Shown here piece after piece: positions 25,827 to 36,263 of a stretch of 64,000 nt of DNA. How positions within the stretch are numbered: the first letter of the stretch is position 1; every line of letters starts with the position of its first letter. Source of the DNA: Pseudomonas pudica (GTDB lineage: Bacteria; Pseudomonadota; Gammaproteobacteria; Pseudomonadales; Pseudomonadaceae); assembly GCF_015680405.1 (NCBI RefSeq), contig NZ_JADLJS010000001.1, forward strand, positions 124,001 to 188,000, in the 5' to 3' direction. A model generated the notes under the pieces. The model searched no databases. It was not told where the DNA came from and worked only from the letters and a program-made list of their open reading frames with translations. A program made the position numbers and the translations under genes.

Positions 25827-26372
25827 TCAGCTCGACAGCGGCCATTGCGCCAATGGCCAATAAGCGCCCTTGCGCGACTCGTACAGTGTGAAATGGCGGG
25901 CGGCGAGGTAAAAATCCGGCGCGCTGCTGGCTTCTGGCGGCTGGCCGCGGTAATCCCTGGCCAGCGTCAGGTGCGGGCGATACTCACGGTCGGCCGCTTC
26001 CACTCCCAACGGCAGCAGCGCCTGCTGCAAGCTGTACACCAGCTGCAACAGGGCCGGCGGCGTCTGCTGTGCCTCCAGCACCAAGGCGCTGGCCCGCTGC
26101 CACACCTGCAAGCGGTCCAGTACCAGCCGCGGTGCTGCGGACGACAGCGAAAGCTGGTCGACCGCCGCGCAAATTGCAGGCACCTGGGCGGTATCCACAT
26201 CGCCCAGAAACAGCAATGTCACGTGGAAGTTGGCGGCCGGCACCGGCTTGCCGCTGCGCAGGTTCAAGCCACGTCGCCACTGAGCCAGGGCGCGACGCTG
26301 AGCCTCGCTGACCGGCAAGGCGAAAAACAACCGCTTGAAGGGGGTTCCGCCGGGGCGTACGTCCTGAATCAT
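25827..26372 (-). CDS. thpR: RNA 2',3'-cyclic phosphodiesterase
   Basis: A 181-residue 2H-phosphoesterase. The two catalytic motifs are visible: HVTL in NFHVTLLFLG and HLTL in YRPHLTLAR. FKRLFFALPVSE at the start is typical of ThpR/LigT. These enzymes open 2',3'-cyclic phosphates on RNA ends in the cytoplasm. GAGGAG precedes the ATG. It converges on the truncated AraC gene. Confidence 0.93.
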   Translation of the reverse strand: MIQDVRPGGTPFKRLFFALPVSEAQRRALAQWRRGLNLRSGKPVPAANFHVTLLFLGDVDTAQVPAICAAVDQLSLSSAAPRLVLDRLQVWQRASALVLEAQQTPPALLQLVYSLQQALLPLGVEAADREYRPHLTLARDYRGQPPEASSAPDFYLAARHFTLYESRKGAYWPLAQWPLSS

Positions 26373-26530
26373 ACGAACTCCTCAACATGAAACGTTTGCG
26401 CAAGGCTGTAGGGCATTACACCTAAGTCGCCCCGTCGTTTCGCAACAATAAGTACAAACTACCCCCATGATTGTTTATGCTGGCGGGCTTATGCCATGGC
26501 GCATGGCCATTTTTCGACAAGTAAACGTCC

Positions 26531-27430
26531 ATGAAAATTGCACTCGTACTCCTCTTCGCCCTCTCGATCGCCTATGTTCACCTGCGCGGTCGGGTTCGTC
26601 ACAAGCTGACCCGTCAGCTGGGCGATCACTCCAGCTTCCTGGCTCCGGTCAACAGCTTCCTGTACCTGTTTTCCAGGCACCCGGCCAAGCCTTACCTGCC
26701 GGTGGAGGCCTTCCCCGAACTGCAGACGCTGCAGGACCACTGGCAGGAGATCCGCGAGGAAGCCCAACAGCTGCTGCATGTGGGCGAAATCAAGAAGTCC
26801 GACAATTACGATGATGTCGGTTTCAACTCATTCTTCAAGACCGGCTGGAAGCGCTTCTACCTGAAGTGGTACGGCGAAAGCCACCCATCGGCGATGACCC
26901 TGTGCCCACGCACCACCGAGTTGCTAAAAGGTATCGGCACGGTCAAGGCCGCCATGTTCGCCACCCTGCCGCCGGGCGCCAAGCTGGTGCGCCACCGCGA
27001 CCCGTATGCCGGTTCGTACCGCTACCACCTGGGCCTGGACACGCCGAACGACGACGGTTGCTACATCGACGTGGATGGTGAGAAGTATTCCTGGCGCGAC
27101 GGCGAGGGCGTGGTCTTTGACGAGACCTACATCCACTATGCGGCCAATACCACCGAGCACAACCGCATAATCCTGTTCTGCGACGTGGAACGCCCGCTCA
27201 AGTACCGCTGGGCAACCGCGTTCAATCGCTGGTTCAGCCGCAACGTCATGGCCGCTGCCGCCGCACCCAACGATGCCGGGGACAAGACCGGTGGCATCAA
27301 CCGGCTGTTCACCCGTATCTACAAGATCCGCGAACGTGGCAAGGCACTGAAGAAGCGCAACCGCACGCGCTACTATCTGGAGAAGTGGGCGTTCGTCGCG
27401 GCGTTGGTGCTGGTGTTCATCTACATCTGA
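26531..27430 (+). CDS. lpxO: LpxO-like aspartyl/asparaginyl beta-hydroxylase, lipid A hydroxylase
   Basis: A 299-residue inner-membrane dioxygenase. There is an N-terminal hydrophobic helix (residues 2-18) and a C-terminal one (about 285-299). The double-stranded beta-helix core carries the Fe(II) and 2-oxoglutarate residues in KLVRHRDPYAGSYRYH and IHYAANTTEHNRII. Members hydroxylate the secondary acyl chain of lipid A in Pseudomonas and Salmonella. It stands alone between thpR and an AhpD-like gene. Confidence 0.88.
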   Translation: MKIALVLLFALSIAYVHLRGRVRHKLTRQLGDHSSFLAPVNSFLYLFSRHPAKPYLPVEAFPELQTLQDHWQEIREEAQQLLHVGEIKKSDNYDDVGFNSFFKTGWKRFYLKWYGESHPSAMTLCPRTTELLKGIGTVKAAMFATLPPGAKLVRHRDPYAGSYRYHLGLDTPNDDGCYIDVDGEKYSWRDGEGVVFDETYIHYAANTTEHNRIILFCDVERPLKYRWATAFNRWFSRNVMAAAAAPNDAGDKTGGINRLFTRIYKIRERGKALKKRNRTRYYLEKWAFVAALVLVFIYI

Positions 27431-27549
27431 TCGCAGTGGTTGCGCGCAGCCCAAGGGCCTGCGCGCAACCAACCAAAGTACAAGTCTCACCCTTCCCACT
27501 CTTCGACTAGCCTGAAAGCTCCACTCGCAACCTCTCCAAGGTGAAGACG

Positions 27550-27894
27550 ATGAGCATGATGGACTGGGACGCCTACCGTAAGCAGTTGATGGCCGGCATC
27601 GGCGATCTCAAGCAGCTTTCCCCTGACACCGTGGCTGGCTACATGACCGCCAGCGGCGCAGGGGCCAAGACCAACCACCTGGACGCCAAGACCCGCGAGC
27701 TGATTTCCCTTGCCGTGGCCGTGACCACCCGCTGCGACGGCTGCATCGCCGTGCACTCGCAGCAGGCCGTCAAGCACGGCGCCAGCCGCGAGGAAATCGC
27801 CGAAGCCCTCGGCGTGGCCGTGGCGATGAACGCCGGTGCCGCGCTGGTCTACTCGGCACGTGCCATGGATGCGGTAGGCAAGGCCAACGGCTGA
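27550..27894 (+). CDS. Carboxymuconolactone decarboxylase/AhpD-family protein
   Basis: A 114-residue all-helical protein with the AhpD redox motif CDGC followed by HSQ (TRCDGCIAVHSQ), as in alkylhydroperoxidase-like members rather than true decarboxylases. ATG 27550 is preferred to the GTG at 27541. It probably acts as a thiol peroxidase or disulfide-exchange protein in the cytoplasm. Confidence 0.9.
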   Translation: MSMMDWDAYRKQLMAGIGDLKQLSPDTVAGYMTASGAGAKTNHLDAKTRELISLAVAVTTRCDGCIAVHSQQAVKHGASREEIAEALGVAVAMNAGAALVYSARAMDAVGKANG

Positions 27895-27972
27895 CCGCAA
27901 ATGGCGTCGCCGCCCTTGCGCGACGGCGCCGCGCCACCCAGACTGGGCGGCCCAGCCCTTGCAGGAACCCGC

Positions 27973-28542
27973 ATGATCCACATCCGCCCGATGACGCCGG
28001 AAGACTTCGAACGCTTCTGGCCCACCTTTCAGGCCGTAGTACAGGCCCGTGAAACCTACGCATTCGACCCCGACCTCGGTTTCGATCAGGCCCGCCAGCT
28101 ATGGCTGGAATTGCCCGTGCGCACATTCGTGGCCGAGGAAGACGGCGAGCTGCTGGGTTCGTATTACCTCAAGGCCAATACCGCAGGGCCTGGTGGGCAC
28201 GTGGGCAATTGCGGCTACATGGTCTGTGAACCGGCACGCGGCCGCGGCGTTGCGCGGTTGATGTGCGAGCACTCACAGAAACAGGCGCGCCAGGAGGGTT
28301 TTCTGGCCCTGCAATTCAATTCGGTGGTGGCCACCAATGAGGTGGCAGTGGCGCTTTGGCACAAGCTGGGCTTCGAAACCGTTGGCCGTTTGCCCAAGGC
28401 CTACCGCCATGCCCGACTTGGGCTGGTGGACTGCCTGGTGATGTACAAGTGGCTGGCAGACGAGCCGGTAGTGGAGAAGCCGCCACTGCTGATCGGGCGC
28501 AAGAACATCGAAGCGCGGGTGTCGCGTCGGCGCGGGCGCTGA
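27973..28542 (+). CDS. GNAT-family N-acetyltransferase
   Basis: A 189-residue acetyltransferase. The fold starts at IHIRPMTPEDF, with the acetyl-CoA loop at CEPARGRGVARLM (Q/R-x-x-G-x-G/A) and NSVVATNEVAVALWHKLGF as the closing part. Met 27973 with AGGAA upstream is preferred to the frame's opening at 27901, whose extra 24 residues are low-complexity. The substrate is unknown. Confidence 0.88.
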   Translation: MIHIRPMTPEDFERFWPTFQAVVQARETYAFDPDLGFDQARQLWLELPVRTFVAEEDGELLGSYYLKANTAGPGGHVGNCGYMVCEPARGRGVARLMCEHSQKQARQEGFLALQFNSVVATNEVAVALWHKLGFETVGRLPKAYRHARLGLVDCLVMYKWLADEPVVEKPPLLIGRKNIEARVSRRRGR

Positions 28543-28620
28543 GTGCTTCAGGCCGCCCTGCTCGACGAAGGTCTATGGTAAAGTCGCGCCCTTTTTGAAC
28601 ATGCTGGGATATCGCTGCAC

Positions 28621-29829
28621 ATGACCCCCATCCTCCGCTTCCTCAACCGCACCAGCCTGGTGACGCAGATCGTCATCGGCCTGATTGCCGGCATAGCCCT
28701 GGCCATGCTTGCGCCCGCCATCGCCCGCGACATGGCATTCCTCGGGAAAGTGTTCGTCAGCGCCCTCAAGGCGGTGGCACCCGTGCTGGTGTTCATCCTG
28801 GTCATGGCCTCGATTGCCAACCACCGCCACGGCCAGGAAACCCACATCCGCCCGATCCTCTGGCTGTACCTGCTGGGCACCTTCGGCGCCGCGGTAGTCG
28901 CCGTGGCCGCCAGCATGCTGTTCCCGTCGAACCTGGTGCTGAGCACCAGCGACGCTACGCTGAGCGCGCCGGGCGGCATCACCGAGGTGCTGCAGAACCT
29001 GCTGCTGAGTGCGGTCGACAACCCGATCAACGCCCTGCTCAACGCCAACTTCATCGGGATACTGACCTGGGCCATCGGCCTGGGCGTGGCCCTGCGCCAT
29101 GCCGGCGAAACCACCCGCACCGTGGTCGAGGACCTGTCCAACGGCGTGACCCTGATCGTGCGCGTGGTCATCCGCTTCGCCCCGCTGGGCATCTTCGGCC
29201 TGGTCAGCGCCACGCTGGCCCAGTCGGGCCTGGACGCCCTGCTCGGCTATCTGCACCTGCTGGCAGTACTGATCGGCTGCATGCTGTTCGTGGCGCTGGT
29301 GATGAACCCGCTGATCGTGTACTGGAAAATCCGCCGCAACCCCTACCCGCTGACCCTGCTCTGCCTGCGCGAAAGCGGTATCACCGCGTTCTTCACCCGC
29401 AGTTCGGCGGCCAACATCCCGGTCAACCTGGCCCTGTCGGAGCGCCTTGGCCTGCATGAAGACACCTACTCGGTGTCGATCCCGCTGGGCGCGACCATCA
29501 ACATGGCCGGTGCCGCCATCACCATTACCGTGCTGACCCTGGCGGCAGTGCATACTCTGGGTATCCCGGTGGACATGCCGACCGCCGTGCTGCTCAGCGT
29601 GGTGGCGGCGGTCTGTGCCTGCGGCGCCTCGGGCGTGGCCGGTGGCTCGCTGCTGCTGATTCCGCTGGCGTGCAGCCTGTTCGGCATCCCGAGCGAAATT
29701 GCCATGCAGGTGGTGGCGGTTGGCTTCATCATCGGCGTGCTGCAGGATTCGGCGGAAACGGCGCTGAATTCCTCGACCGATGTGCTGTTTACCGCGGCGG
29801 CGTGCCAGGCTGAAGAGCGTAAAGCCTGA
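28621..29829 (+). CDS. sstT: Serine/threonine:Na+ symporter
   Basis: A 402-residue inner-membrane transporter of the dicarboxylate/amino acid:cation symporter family. The SstT-type features are the short N-terminus ([19 protein letters not shown]), the serine-rich hairpin [13 protein letters not shown] and the [12 protein letters not shown] segment. Length matches E. coli SstT. It imports serine and threonine with sodium. It is followed by a REP pair. Confidence 0.93.
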   Translation: MTPILRFLNRTSLVTQIVIGLIAGIALAMLAPAIARDMAFLGKVFVSALKAVAPVLVFILVMASIANHRHGQETHIRPILWLYLLGTFGAAVVAVAASMLFPSNLVLSTSDATLSAPGGITEVLQNLLLSAVDNPINALLNANFIGILTWAIGLGVALRHAGETTRTVVEDLSNGVTLIVRVVIRFAPLGIFGLVSATLAQSGLDALLGYLHLLAVLIGCMLFVALVMNPLIVYWKIRRNPYPLTLLCLRESGITAFFTRSSAANIPVNLALSERLGLHEDTYSVSIPLGATINMAGAAITITVLTLAAVHTLGIPVDMPTAVLLSVVAAVCACGASGVAGGSLLLIPLACSLFGIPSEIAMQVVAVGFIIGVLQDSAETALNSSTDVLFTAAACQAEERKA

Positions 29830-29833
29830 GTTT

Positions 29834-29939
29834 GCCGGGGCCGCTTTGCGGCCCTTTCGCCGGCAAGCCAGCTCCCACAGGGATAGTGCCGGCCTTACGG
29901 CTTGTGCTGTACCTGTGGGAGCTGGCTTGCCGGCGATGA
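29834..29939. repeat. REP element pair
   Basis: Two inverted copies of a P. putida-type REP (GCCGGCAAGCCAGCTCCCAC and its complement) lie between sstT and yceH. A first short hairpin follows the sstT stop. Such pairs can act as transcription or mRNA-stability barriers. Confidence 0.85.
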
Positions 29940-30008
29940 TCCCAGTGATTGCTTAAGCCTGGCGCTTTACCTAGGCTAGTGGCCTTTCCCCAGCAATGAG
30001 ACAGGGCC

Positions 30009-30656
30009 ATGTCAGAACACGAAACCGTCGGCGAAGGCCGCTTCAACAGCATCGAGATCCGTGTTCTCGGCTCGCTGATCGAGAAGCAGGCCACCAGCCC
30101 TGAAAGCTACCCGCTGACCCTCAACGCCCTGGTCCTGGCCTGCAACCAGAAGACCAGCCGCGAACCGGTGATGAACCTCACCCAAGGCCAGGTCGGCCAG
30201 GCCCTGCGCGCCCTCGAAGGGCAAGACATGACCCGCCTGCAGATGGGCAGCCGCGCCGACCGCTGGGAACAGAGGGTGGACAAAGCACTGGAGCTGGTAC
30301 CGGCGCAACTGGTGCTGATGGGCCTGATGTTCCTGCGCGGGCCGCAAACCCTCAACGAACTGCTGACCCGCAGCAACCGCCTGCACGACTTCGACGACAC
30401 CGAGCAGATCCAGCACCAGCTGGAACGCCTGATCTCGCGCGGCCTGGCCTTGCACCTGCCACGCCAGCCCGGCCAGCGCGAAGACCGCTACACCCATGCC
30501 TTGGGCGACCCGGCGGAAATCGAGGCGATCCTGGCTGCACGGCAGCAGGAAGGCGGGGCACGCAGCAGCGGCGGCAATGTGTCGGAAGAACGCATCGAAG
30601 CCCTCGAAGCCCGCATCGCGGCGCTGGAGGCACGCCTGGCCGAGCTGGAAGGCTGA
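30009..30656 (+). CDS. yceH: YceH/DUF480-family protein
   Basis: A 215-residue protein with two winged-helix domains ([40 protein letters not shown]) and a short C-terminal coiled coil ([18 protein letters not shown]) usual in the family. It is widely conserved in gammaproteobacteria with no settled role. Confidence 0.93.
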   Translation: MSEHETVGEGRFNSIEIRVLGSLIEKQATSPESYPLTLNALVLACNQKTSREPVMNLTQGQVGQALRALEGQDMTRLQMGSRADRWEQRVDKALELVPAQLVLMGLMFLRGPQTLNELLTRSNRLHDFDDTEQIQHQLERLISRGLALHLPRQPGQREDRYTHALGDPAEIEAILAARQQEGGARSSGGNVSEERIEALEARIAALEARLAELEG

Positions 30657-30660
30657 GCCG

Positions 30661-30849
30661 TCACGGCTCGGGGTCTGGGAAGTTGCGGCAACTCTTGCGC
30701 TCGGCCAGCTCTCGGTCACTCGGGCGCTGGTCGACGAACACGGTGCGGCCGTCGGCGTAGATTTCCAGGTAGCCCCAGTGCAGGTCCTGCTCTTGCTGCC
30801 CGGGTTTCGGGGGGACTAGCCACCAGGGTTCGCGGCTGATCAGGGTCAT
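30661..30849 (-). CDS. Small hypothetical protein (62 aa)
   Basis: A short soluble protein, MTLISREPWWLVPPKPG to the ending RNFPDPEP, with a WGYLEIYADGRTVFVD beta-hairpin-like segment. The composition and codon use are those of the core genome. It converges on yceH. No function is known to me. Confidence 0.7.
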   Translation of the reverse strand: MTLISREPWWLVPPKPGQQEQDLHWGYLEIYADGRTVFVDQRPSDRELAERKSCRNFPDPEP

Positions 30850-30911
30850 GGGTGTGATTCCTGAGGGTGTCTGCAGTAATCATAGACATCCTCATGTACT
30901 GCTTTGTTTGT

Positions 30912-31013
30912 ACTGGCCTCTTCGCAGCAGAAGGCTGCTCCTACAGATTCCGCACAGTTTTTGAATACTGTGGAATTCCCTGTAGGAGCAGCCTTGCGCT
31001 GCGAAGAGGCCGG
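30912..31013. repeat. REP element pair
   Basis: Inverted copies of the variant ending AGGCTGCTCCTACAG / CTGTAGGAGCAGCCTT flank about 30 bases upstream of the ahpF stop. They separate the 62-aa gene from ahpF. Confidence 0.85.
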
Positions 31014-31020
31014 TACGGGC

Positions 31021-32583
31021 TTACGCCGGTGCCGAAGTGCGAATCAGGTGGTCAAAGGCCGCCAGCGATGCCTTGGCCCCCTCACCCACCGCGATCACGA
31101 TCTGCTTGTACGGCACGGTCGTCACGTCACCCGCCGCAAACACACCCGGGATGCTGGTCTGGCCCTTGGCGTCGACGATGATCTCGCCACGCGGCGAGAG
31201 CTCGAGGGTGCCTTTCAGCCAGTCGGTATTCGGCAGCAGGCCGATCTGCACGAAGATGCCTTCCAGCGCCACTTCATGCTGCTGGTCGTTGGTGCGGTCC
31301 TTGTAACGCAGGCCGGTCACCTTTTCGCCATTGCCCAGCACTTCGGTGGTCAGCGCACTGGTGATCACCTTCACGTTCGGCAGGCTGTGCAACTTGCGCT
31401 GCAGCACGGCATCGGCACGCAGCTGGCTGTCGAACTCGATCAGTGTTACCTGGGCAACGATACCCGCCAGGTCGATGGCCGCTTCCACGCCGGAGTTGCC
31501 ACCACCGATCACCGCCACGCGTTTGCCCTTGAACAGCGGGCCGTCGCAGTGCGGGCAGTAGGCTACGCCACGGGCGCGGTATTCCTGCTCGCCCGGCACG
31601 TTCATTTCGCGCCAGCGTGCACCGGTGGCCAGGATTACGGTCTTGGCCTTGAGCGATGCGCCGCCGGCCAGGCGCACTTCGTGCAGGCCGCCATCGGTGG
31701 CCGGGATCAAGGCTTCACCGCGCTGCAGGTTCATGATGTCCACGTCGTACTGCTTGACGTGCTCTTCCAGCGCCGTGGCCAGCTTCGGCCCTTCGGTTTC
31801 CTGTACCGAGATGAAGTTCTCGATGGCCAGGGTATCGAGCACCTGGCCGCCGAAACGCTCGGCCGCAATACCGGTGCGGATGCCTTTACGGGCGGCATAG
31901 ATGGCTGCCGAAGCACCGGCTGGGCCACCACCTACCACCAGCACGTCGAAGGCGTCCTTGGCATTGATCTTCTCGGCCTGGCGGCTGCCTGCGTTGGTGT
32001 CGATCTTGCCAAGGATTTCTTCCAGGCCCATGCGGCCCTGGCCGAACACTTCGCCGTTCAGGTAGATGCTCGGCACCGCCATGATCTTGCGCGATTCCAC
32101 TTCCGCCTGGAAAAGCGCGCCGTCGATGGCCACGTGGCGTACGTTGGGGTTGAGCACCGCCATCAGGTTGAGCGCCTGGACCACATCCGGGCAGTTCTGG
32201 CACGACAGCGAGAAGTAGGTTTCGAAGGTGAACTCGCCTTCCAGTGCCTGGATCTGCTCGATCACTTCGGCACTGGCCTTCGAGGGGTGGCCGCCGACTT
32301 GCAGCAGTGCCAGCACCAGCGAGGTGAATTCGTGGCCCATGGGGATGCCGGCGAAGCGCAGGCTTATGTCGGCCCCCGGGCGGTTCAGCGAGAACGATGG
32401 ACGACGGGCATCGCTGCCGTCCGCACTGAAGGTAATAAGATTCGACAGGCTGGCAATTTCCGCCAGCAGGTCGTGCAATTCGCGGGATTTCGCGCCGTCG
32501 TCGAGGGAGGCAACGATCTCGATCGGCTGGGTGACCCGCTCCAGGTAGGTTTTCAGTTGCGATTTAAGCGTGGCGTCCAACAT
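31021..32583 (-). CDS. ahpF: Alkyl hydroperoxide reductase subunit F
   Basis: A 520-residue flavoprotein, the normal AhpF length. The N-terminal tandem thioredoxin folds contain CQNCPDV. The thioredoxin-reductase-like part has the FAD loop [10 protein letters not shown], the redox pair CPHCDGP and the NAD loop [10 protein letters not shown]. It passes electrons from NADH to AhpC to reduce peroxides. Met 32583 with AAGGAA upstream is chosen over the frame's opening Met at 32616. A strong hairpin lies between it and ahpC. Confidence 0.97.
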   Translation of the reverse strand: MLDATLKSQLKTYLERVTQPIEIVASLDDGAKSRELHDLLAEIASLSNLITFSADGSDARRPSFSLNRPGADISLRFAGIPMGHEFTSLVLALLQVGGHPSKASAEVIEQIQALEGEFTFETYFSLSCQNCPDVVQALNLMAVLNPNVRHVAIDGALFQAEVESRKIMAVPSIYLNGEVFGQGRMGLEEILGKIDTNAGSRQAEKINAKDAFDVLVVGGGPAGASAAIYAARKGIRTGIAAERFGGQVLDTLAIENFISVQETEGPKLATALEEHVKQYDVDIMNLQRGEALIPATDGGLHEVRLAGGASLKAKTVILATGARWREMNVPGEQEYRARGVAYCPHCDGPLFKGKRVAVIGGGNSGVEAAIDLAGIVAQVTLIEFDSQLRADAVLQRKLHSLPNVKVITSALTTEVLGNGEKVTGLRYKDRTNDQQHEVALEGIFVQIGLLPNTDWLKGTLELSPRGEIIVDAKGQTSIPGVFAAGDVTTVPYKQIVIAVGEGAKASLAAFDHLIRTSAPA

Positions 32584-32611
32584 ACGGGCGATTCCTTTTT
32601 CAAAACTCGAA

Positions 32612-32646
32612 TACAAAAACGCCCAGGCGAGGTCGCCCGGGCGTTT
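32612..32646 (-). terminator. Hairpin terminator/attenuator between ahpC and ahpF
   Basis: On the minus strand a 12-base GC-rich stem (ACGCCCGGGCGA with one mismatch to its partner) is followed by TTTTTGT, ending about 30 bases before the ahpF start. It would let ahpC be transcribed more than ahpF. Confidence 0.75.
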
Positions 32647-32850
32647 GACGGGGCGGTAAGTACTTCAGCTTTGGCGGCTGCTCACCGCCCGCGTCAAGCG
32701 CATGATCGGATTTTCGTTCGAGAAGTGCCTGCGCGGCGATCAGGCAAGGCGAAAACAGGCGAGGAAGCGGAGTTGACAGGTTGTCAATGAGCATTCCGAG
32801 CCTGTTTTCAACGCAGCATGGTCGTCGCGCAGGCGCTTATCGGGCGAAAA

Positions 32851-33414
32851 TTAGATCTTGCCGACCAGGTCCAGCGATGGCGCCAGGGTGGCTTCGCCTT
32901 CTTTCCACTTGGCCGGGCAAACTTCGCCTGGGTGAGCGGCAACGTACTGGGCAGCTTTCACTTTGCGCAGCAGTTCGGCAGCATCGCGGCCTACACCACC
33001 GTCGTTCAGTTCGACGATCTTGATCTGGCCTTCCGGGTTGATCACGAAGGTACCGCGATCGGCCAGGCCGGCTTCTTCGATCAGCACGTCGAAGTTGCGC
33101 GAGATGACGTGGGTCGGGTCACCGATCAGCGGGTACTGGATCTTGCCGATGGTGTCCGAAGTGTCGTGCCAGGCTTTGTGGGTGAAGTGGGTGTCGGTGG
33201 ACACGCCGTAGATTTCCACGCCCAGCTTCTGGAACTCGGCGTAGTTGTCAGCAAGGTCACCCAGCTCGGTCGGGCAGACGAAGGTGAAGTCGGCCGGGTA
33301 GAAGAACACGACAGACCACTTGCCTTTCAGGTCGGCTTCGCTGACCTGGACGAATTCGCCCTTGTGGTAGGCGGTGGCGTTGAACGGTTTGACCTGGCTG
33401 TTGATGATTGGCAT
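32851..33414 (-). CDS. ahpC: Alkyl hydroperoxide reductase subunit C (peroxiredoxin)
   Basis: A 187-residue typical 2-Cys peroxiredoxin. The peroxidatic Cys is in FVCPTELGD and the resolving Cys in GEVCPAKW. Met 33414 ([11 protein letters not shown]) with GGAGCG upstream is chosen; the frame upstream to 33501 is not conserved. It reduces organic peroxides and H2O2, recycled by AhpF. An OxyR-like half-site lies about 100 bases upstream. Confidence 0.97.
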   Translation of the reverse strand: MPIINSQVKPFNATAYHKGEFVQVSEADLKGKWSVVFFYPADFTFVCPTELGDLADNYAEFQKLGVEIYGVSTDTHFTHKAWHDTSDTIGKIQYPLIGDPTHVISRNFDVLIEEAGLADRGTFVINPEGQIKIVELNDGGVGRDAAELLRKVKAAQYVAAHPGEVCPAKWKEGEATLAPSLDLVGKI

Positions 33415-33507
33415 GAGAGACGCTCCTTCATGGGGTTGGAAACATTTGATGGAGAGAATCCTAACCGCTGATCCCGCTAAAGGCTCATTGGCAAAGCTCA
33501 TGCTTTT

Positions 33508-33546
33508 GATTGGTTTTGGCTATAACTGAGGATAATTAATAGAAGG
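33508..33546 (-). promoter_or_regulatory. Possible OxyR site upstream of ahpC
   Basis: GATTGGTTTTGGCTAT at 33508-33523 matches about 12 positions of the OxyR half-operator GATAGGTTnAACCTATC; a weaker second half (GATAATTAATAG) follows five to six bases later. OxyR control of ahpC is well established in related bacteria. The match is by eye. Confidence 0.35.
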
Positions 33547-33580
33547 GAATGGGCTGAGCAAAGGATTGCGGGGGCATTCA

Positions 33581-33677
33581 AGGGCCCCATTGCCGGCAAG
33601 CCAGCTCCCACAGGTACAGCGCAGGTCTCTGGACTTGTGCGATACCTGTGGAGCTGGCTTGCCGGCGATGGGGCCAG
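33581..33677. repeat. REP element pair
   Basis: Inverted GCCGGCAAGCCAGCTCCCAC copies lie just downstream of the gor stop, with an outer complementary GGCCCCAT/ATGGGGCC pair giving a very long stem-loop. Confidence 0.88.
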
Positions 33678-33682
33678 TGGCG

Positions 33683-35038
33683 TCAGCGGGTGACCGTGCG
33701 CATGGTCACGAACTCTTCGGCCGCGGTCGGGTGCACGCCAATGGTTTCGTCGAACTGTTGCTTGGTCGCACCGGCCTTCAGGGCAATGCCCAGGCCCTGG
33801 ATGATCTCGCCGGCGTCGGGGCCAACCATGTGGCAACCCAGTACCTTATCAGTCTCGGCATCGACCACCAGCTTCATCAGGGTCTTTTCCTGGATGTCGG
33901 TCAGGGTCAGTTTCATCGCACGGAAGCGGCTCTCGAATACCTGTACCTTGTGCCCGGCCTCCAGCGCCTGCTCCTCGGTCAGGCCCACGGTGCCGATCGG
34001 CGGCTGGCTGAATACTGCGGTGGGGATGTTCTGGTAGTCCACAGGGCGGTATTGCTCGGGCTTGAACAGGCGCCGGGCCACGGCCATGCCTTCGGCCAGA
34101 GCCACCGGAGTGAGTTGCACGCGGCCAATCACGTCGCCAATGGCCAGGATCGACGGCGCGGTGGTCTGGTACTGCTGGTCAACACGAATGTAACCCCGTG
34201 CGTCCAGCTCGACGCCGGTGTTTTCCAGGCCCAGGTTGTCCAGCATCGGGCGCCGGCCGGTGGCATAGAACACGCAATCGGTGACCAGCTCGCGCCCATC
34301 CTTGAGGGTGGCCTTGAGGCTGCCGTCCTCGAGCTTGTCGATGCGCTGGATGTCGGCATTGAACTGCAGGTCGAGCCCGCGCTTTTCCAGTTCTTCCTTC
34401 AGGTGCGTGCGTACCGAACCGTCGAAGCCACGCAGGAACAGGTCGCCACGGTACAGCAGCGTGGTAGCCGCCCCCAGACCCTGGAAGATGCCAGCGAACT
34501 CGACCGCGATATAGCCACCGCCCACCACCAGCACTCGGCGTGGCAGGTCCTTGAGGTAGAAGGCTTCGTTGGAGGTGATGGCCAGTTCCTTGCCCGGAAT
34601 GTCCGGCACCTGTGGCCAGCCACCGGTGGCGATTAGGATGTGCTCGGCGGTGTAGCGCTGGCCGTCCACTTCCACTTCGTTGGCACCGGTCAGACGCGCA
34701 TGCCCCTGCAGCAAGGTGACCCCGCTGTTGACCAGCAGGTTGCGGTAGATACCGTTGAGGCGCTCGATTTCCCGGTTCTTGTTGGCAATCAGGGTGCCCC
34801 AGTCGAAATGCCCTTCTTCCAGGGTCCAGCCGAAGCCTGCGGCCTGCTCCAGTTCGTCGGCGACATGTGCCCCGTACACCAGCAGTTTTTTTGGCACGCA
34901 GCCGACGTTGACACAGGTACCGCCCAGGTAGCGGCTCTCGGCCACTGCCACCTTTGCCCCGAAGCCGGCGGCAAACCGCGCCGCGCGTACACCGCCGGAC
35001 CCGGCACCAATCACGAACAGATCAAAATCGTAGGCCAT
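33683..35038 (-). CDS. gor: Glutathione-disulfide reductase
   Basis: A 451-residue FAD/NADPH disulfide oxidoreductase. FAD loop [10 protein letters not shown], redox-active [18 protein letters not shown] loop [11 protein letters not shown], and the C-terminal His-Glu pair in [13 protein letters not shown] are all present. It regenerates reduced glutathione in the cytoplasm. GGGAG precedes the ATG. Confidence 0.96.
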   Translation of the reverse strand: MAYDFDLFVIGAGSGGVRAARFAAGFGAKVAVAESRYLGGTCVNVGCVPKKLLVYGAHVADELEQAAGFGWTLEEGHFDWGTLIANKNREIERLNGIYRNLLVNSGVTLLQGHARLTGANEVEVDGQRYTAEHILIATGGWPQVPDIPGKELAITSNEAFYLKDLPRRVLVVGGGYIAVEFAGIFQGLGAATTLLYRGDLFLRGFDGSVRTHLKEELEKRGLDLQFNADIQRIDKLEDGSLKATLKDGRELVTDCVFYATGRRPMLDNLGLENTGVELDARGYIRVDQQYQTTAPSILAIGDVIGRVQLTPVALAEGMAVARRLFKPEQYRPVDYQNIPTAVFSQPPIGTVGLTEEQALEAGHKVQVFESRFRAMKLTLTDIQEKTLMKLVVDAETDKVLGCHMVGPDAGEIIQGLGIALKAGATKQQFDETIGVHPTAAEEFVTMRTVTR

Positions 35039-35075
35039 GTATTCACTCCCCTAGGCAGGCGCCCAGCATAACGCA

Positions 35076-35196
35076 CTGGGGCCGCTTTGCGCCCCTTCGC
35101 GGGCCCGCCCGCTCCCACAGTACCGGCGCAACCTTGAAGGTCTGCACAATACCTGTAGGAGCGGGCGAGCTTGCGAAGGGGTGCAAAGCGGCCCCA
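35076..35196. repeat. REP pair forming a long inverted repeat
   Basis: TGGGGCCGCTTTGC...GCGGGC..GCTCCCACAG is mirrored by CTGTAGGAGCGGGC...GCAAAGCGGCCCCA. The whole 120-base unit can fold into one hairpin between gor and galU. Confidence 0.88.
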
Positions 35197-35218
35197 GTCT
35201 CAAGCAACTAGCGGCTTA

Positions 35219-36058
35219 TCAGTAAGCCTTGCCAGTCTTGTAGTAGTTCTCGAAGCAGAAGTTGGTCGCGTCGATGTAGCCTTCGGCACCACCGCAGTCG
35301 AAACGCTTGCCTTTGAACTTGTAGGCGATCACGCAGCCGTTCTGCGCCTGTTGCATCAGGGCGTCGGTGATCTGGATCTCGCCGCCTTTGCCCGGCTCGG
35401 TGTTGGCGATGATGTCGAAGATGTCCGGGGTCAGGATGTAGCGACCGATGATCGCCAGGTTCGACGGGGCATCTTCCGGCTTTGGCTTCTCGACCATGTT
35501 GGTGACGCGGAAAATGTCGTCACGGATCATGTCGCCGGCGATCACGCCGTACTTGTTGGTTTCCTGCGGATCGACTTCCTGGATGGCGACGATCGAGCAA
35601 CGGAACTGGTTATACAGCTTGACCATCTGGGTCAGTACGCCGTCACCTTCCGGGTTCACGCACAGGTCGTCCGCCAGCACCACGGCGAAAGGCTCGTCAC
35701 CGATCAGCGGGCGGCCGGTCAGGATGGCGTGGCCCAGGCCTTTCATTTCGGTCTGGCGGGTGTAGGAGAACGAGCACTCGTCGAGCAGGCGACGGATACC
35801 AACCAGGTATTTTTCCTTGTCGGTGCCCTTGATCTGGTTTTCCAGCTCATAGCTGATGTCGAAGTGGTCTTCCAGAGCACGCTTGCCGCGCCCGGTGACG
35901 ATGGAGATCTCGTTCAGACCGGCATCCAGTGCCTCTTCAACGCCATACTGGATCAGTGGCTTGTTGACCACCGGCAGCATTTCCTTGGGCATGGCTTTGG
36001 TAGCGGGCAGGAAGCGGGTGCCGTAACCGGCTGCCGGGAACAAGCATTTCTTGATCAT
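35219..36058 (-). CDS. galU: UTP-glucose-1-phosphate uridylyltransferase
   Basis: A 279-residue nucleotidyltransferase. The signature AAGYGTRFLPATKAMPKEMLP is intact (shown in two parts: AAGYGTRFLPA, TKAMPKEMLP), with VVLADDLCVN as the Mg-binding strand and a Lys-rich active site further on. It makes UDP-glucose for lipopolysaccharide, exopolysaccharide and trehalose. AAGGA precedes the ATG. Confidence 0.96.
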   Translation of the reverse strand: MIKKCLFPAAGYGTRFLPATKAMPKEMLPVVNKPLIQYGVEEALDAGLNEISIVTGRGKRALEDHFDISYELENQIKGTDKEKYLVGIRRLLDECSFSYTRQTEMKGLGHAILTGRPLIGDEPFAVVLADDLCVNPEGDGVLTQMVKLYNQFRCSIVAIQEVDPQETNKYGVIAGDMIRDDIFRVTNMVEKPKPEDAPSNLAIIGRYILTPDIFDIIANTEPGKGGEIQITDALMQQAQNGCVIAYKFKGKRFDCGGAEGYIDATNFCFENYYKTGKAY

Positions 36059-36263
36059 ATACGTCCTTAAAAAAGGCTAGGCCTGTGGAATTCGGCGCAG
36101 TCTAATCAGGCGGCAGTCACCTTACAATGCCCCACCTGTGGCCGATCGATGGGAAGATAGAGATAACCCAGTGTAGATAGTTCCGGGGGATCGTAAATAT
36201 TGCTGTCATCCACGACAGCTGGATGACAGCAAATGGGGGTGCCTGTATTGGCCTGGCAGGCAA

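Noticed and set aside
28573-29553. 326-codon minus-strand frame opposite sstT
   Set aside because: His/Gln/Gly-rich shadow of a transporter gene.
30904-32790. 628-codon plus-strand frame across ahpF
   Set aside because: Antisense to ahpF, whose product is fully conserved; the frame is a GC-bias artefact.
35171-36070. Plus-strand frame opposite galU
   Set aside because: Shadow of galU with low-complexity Val/Gln/Asp composition.
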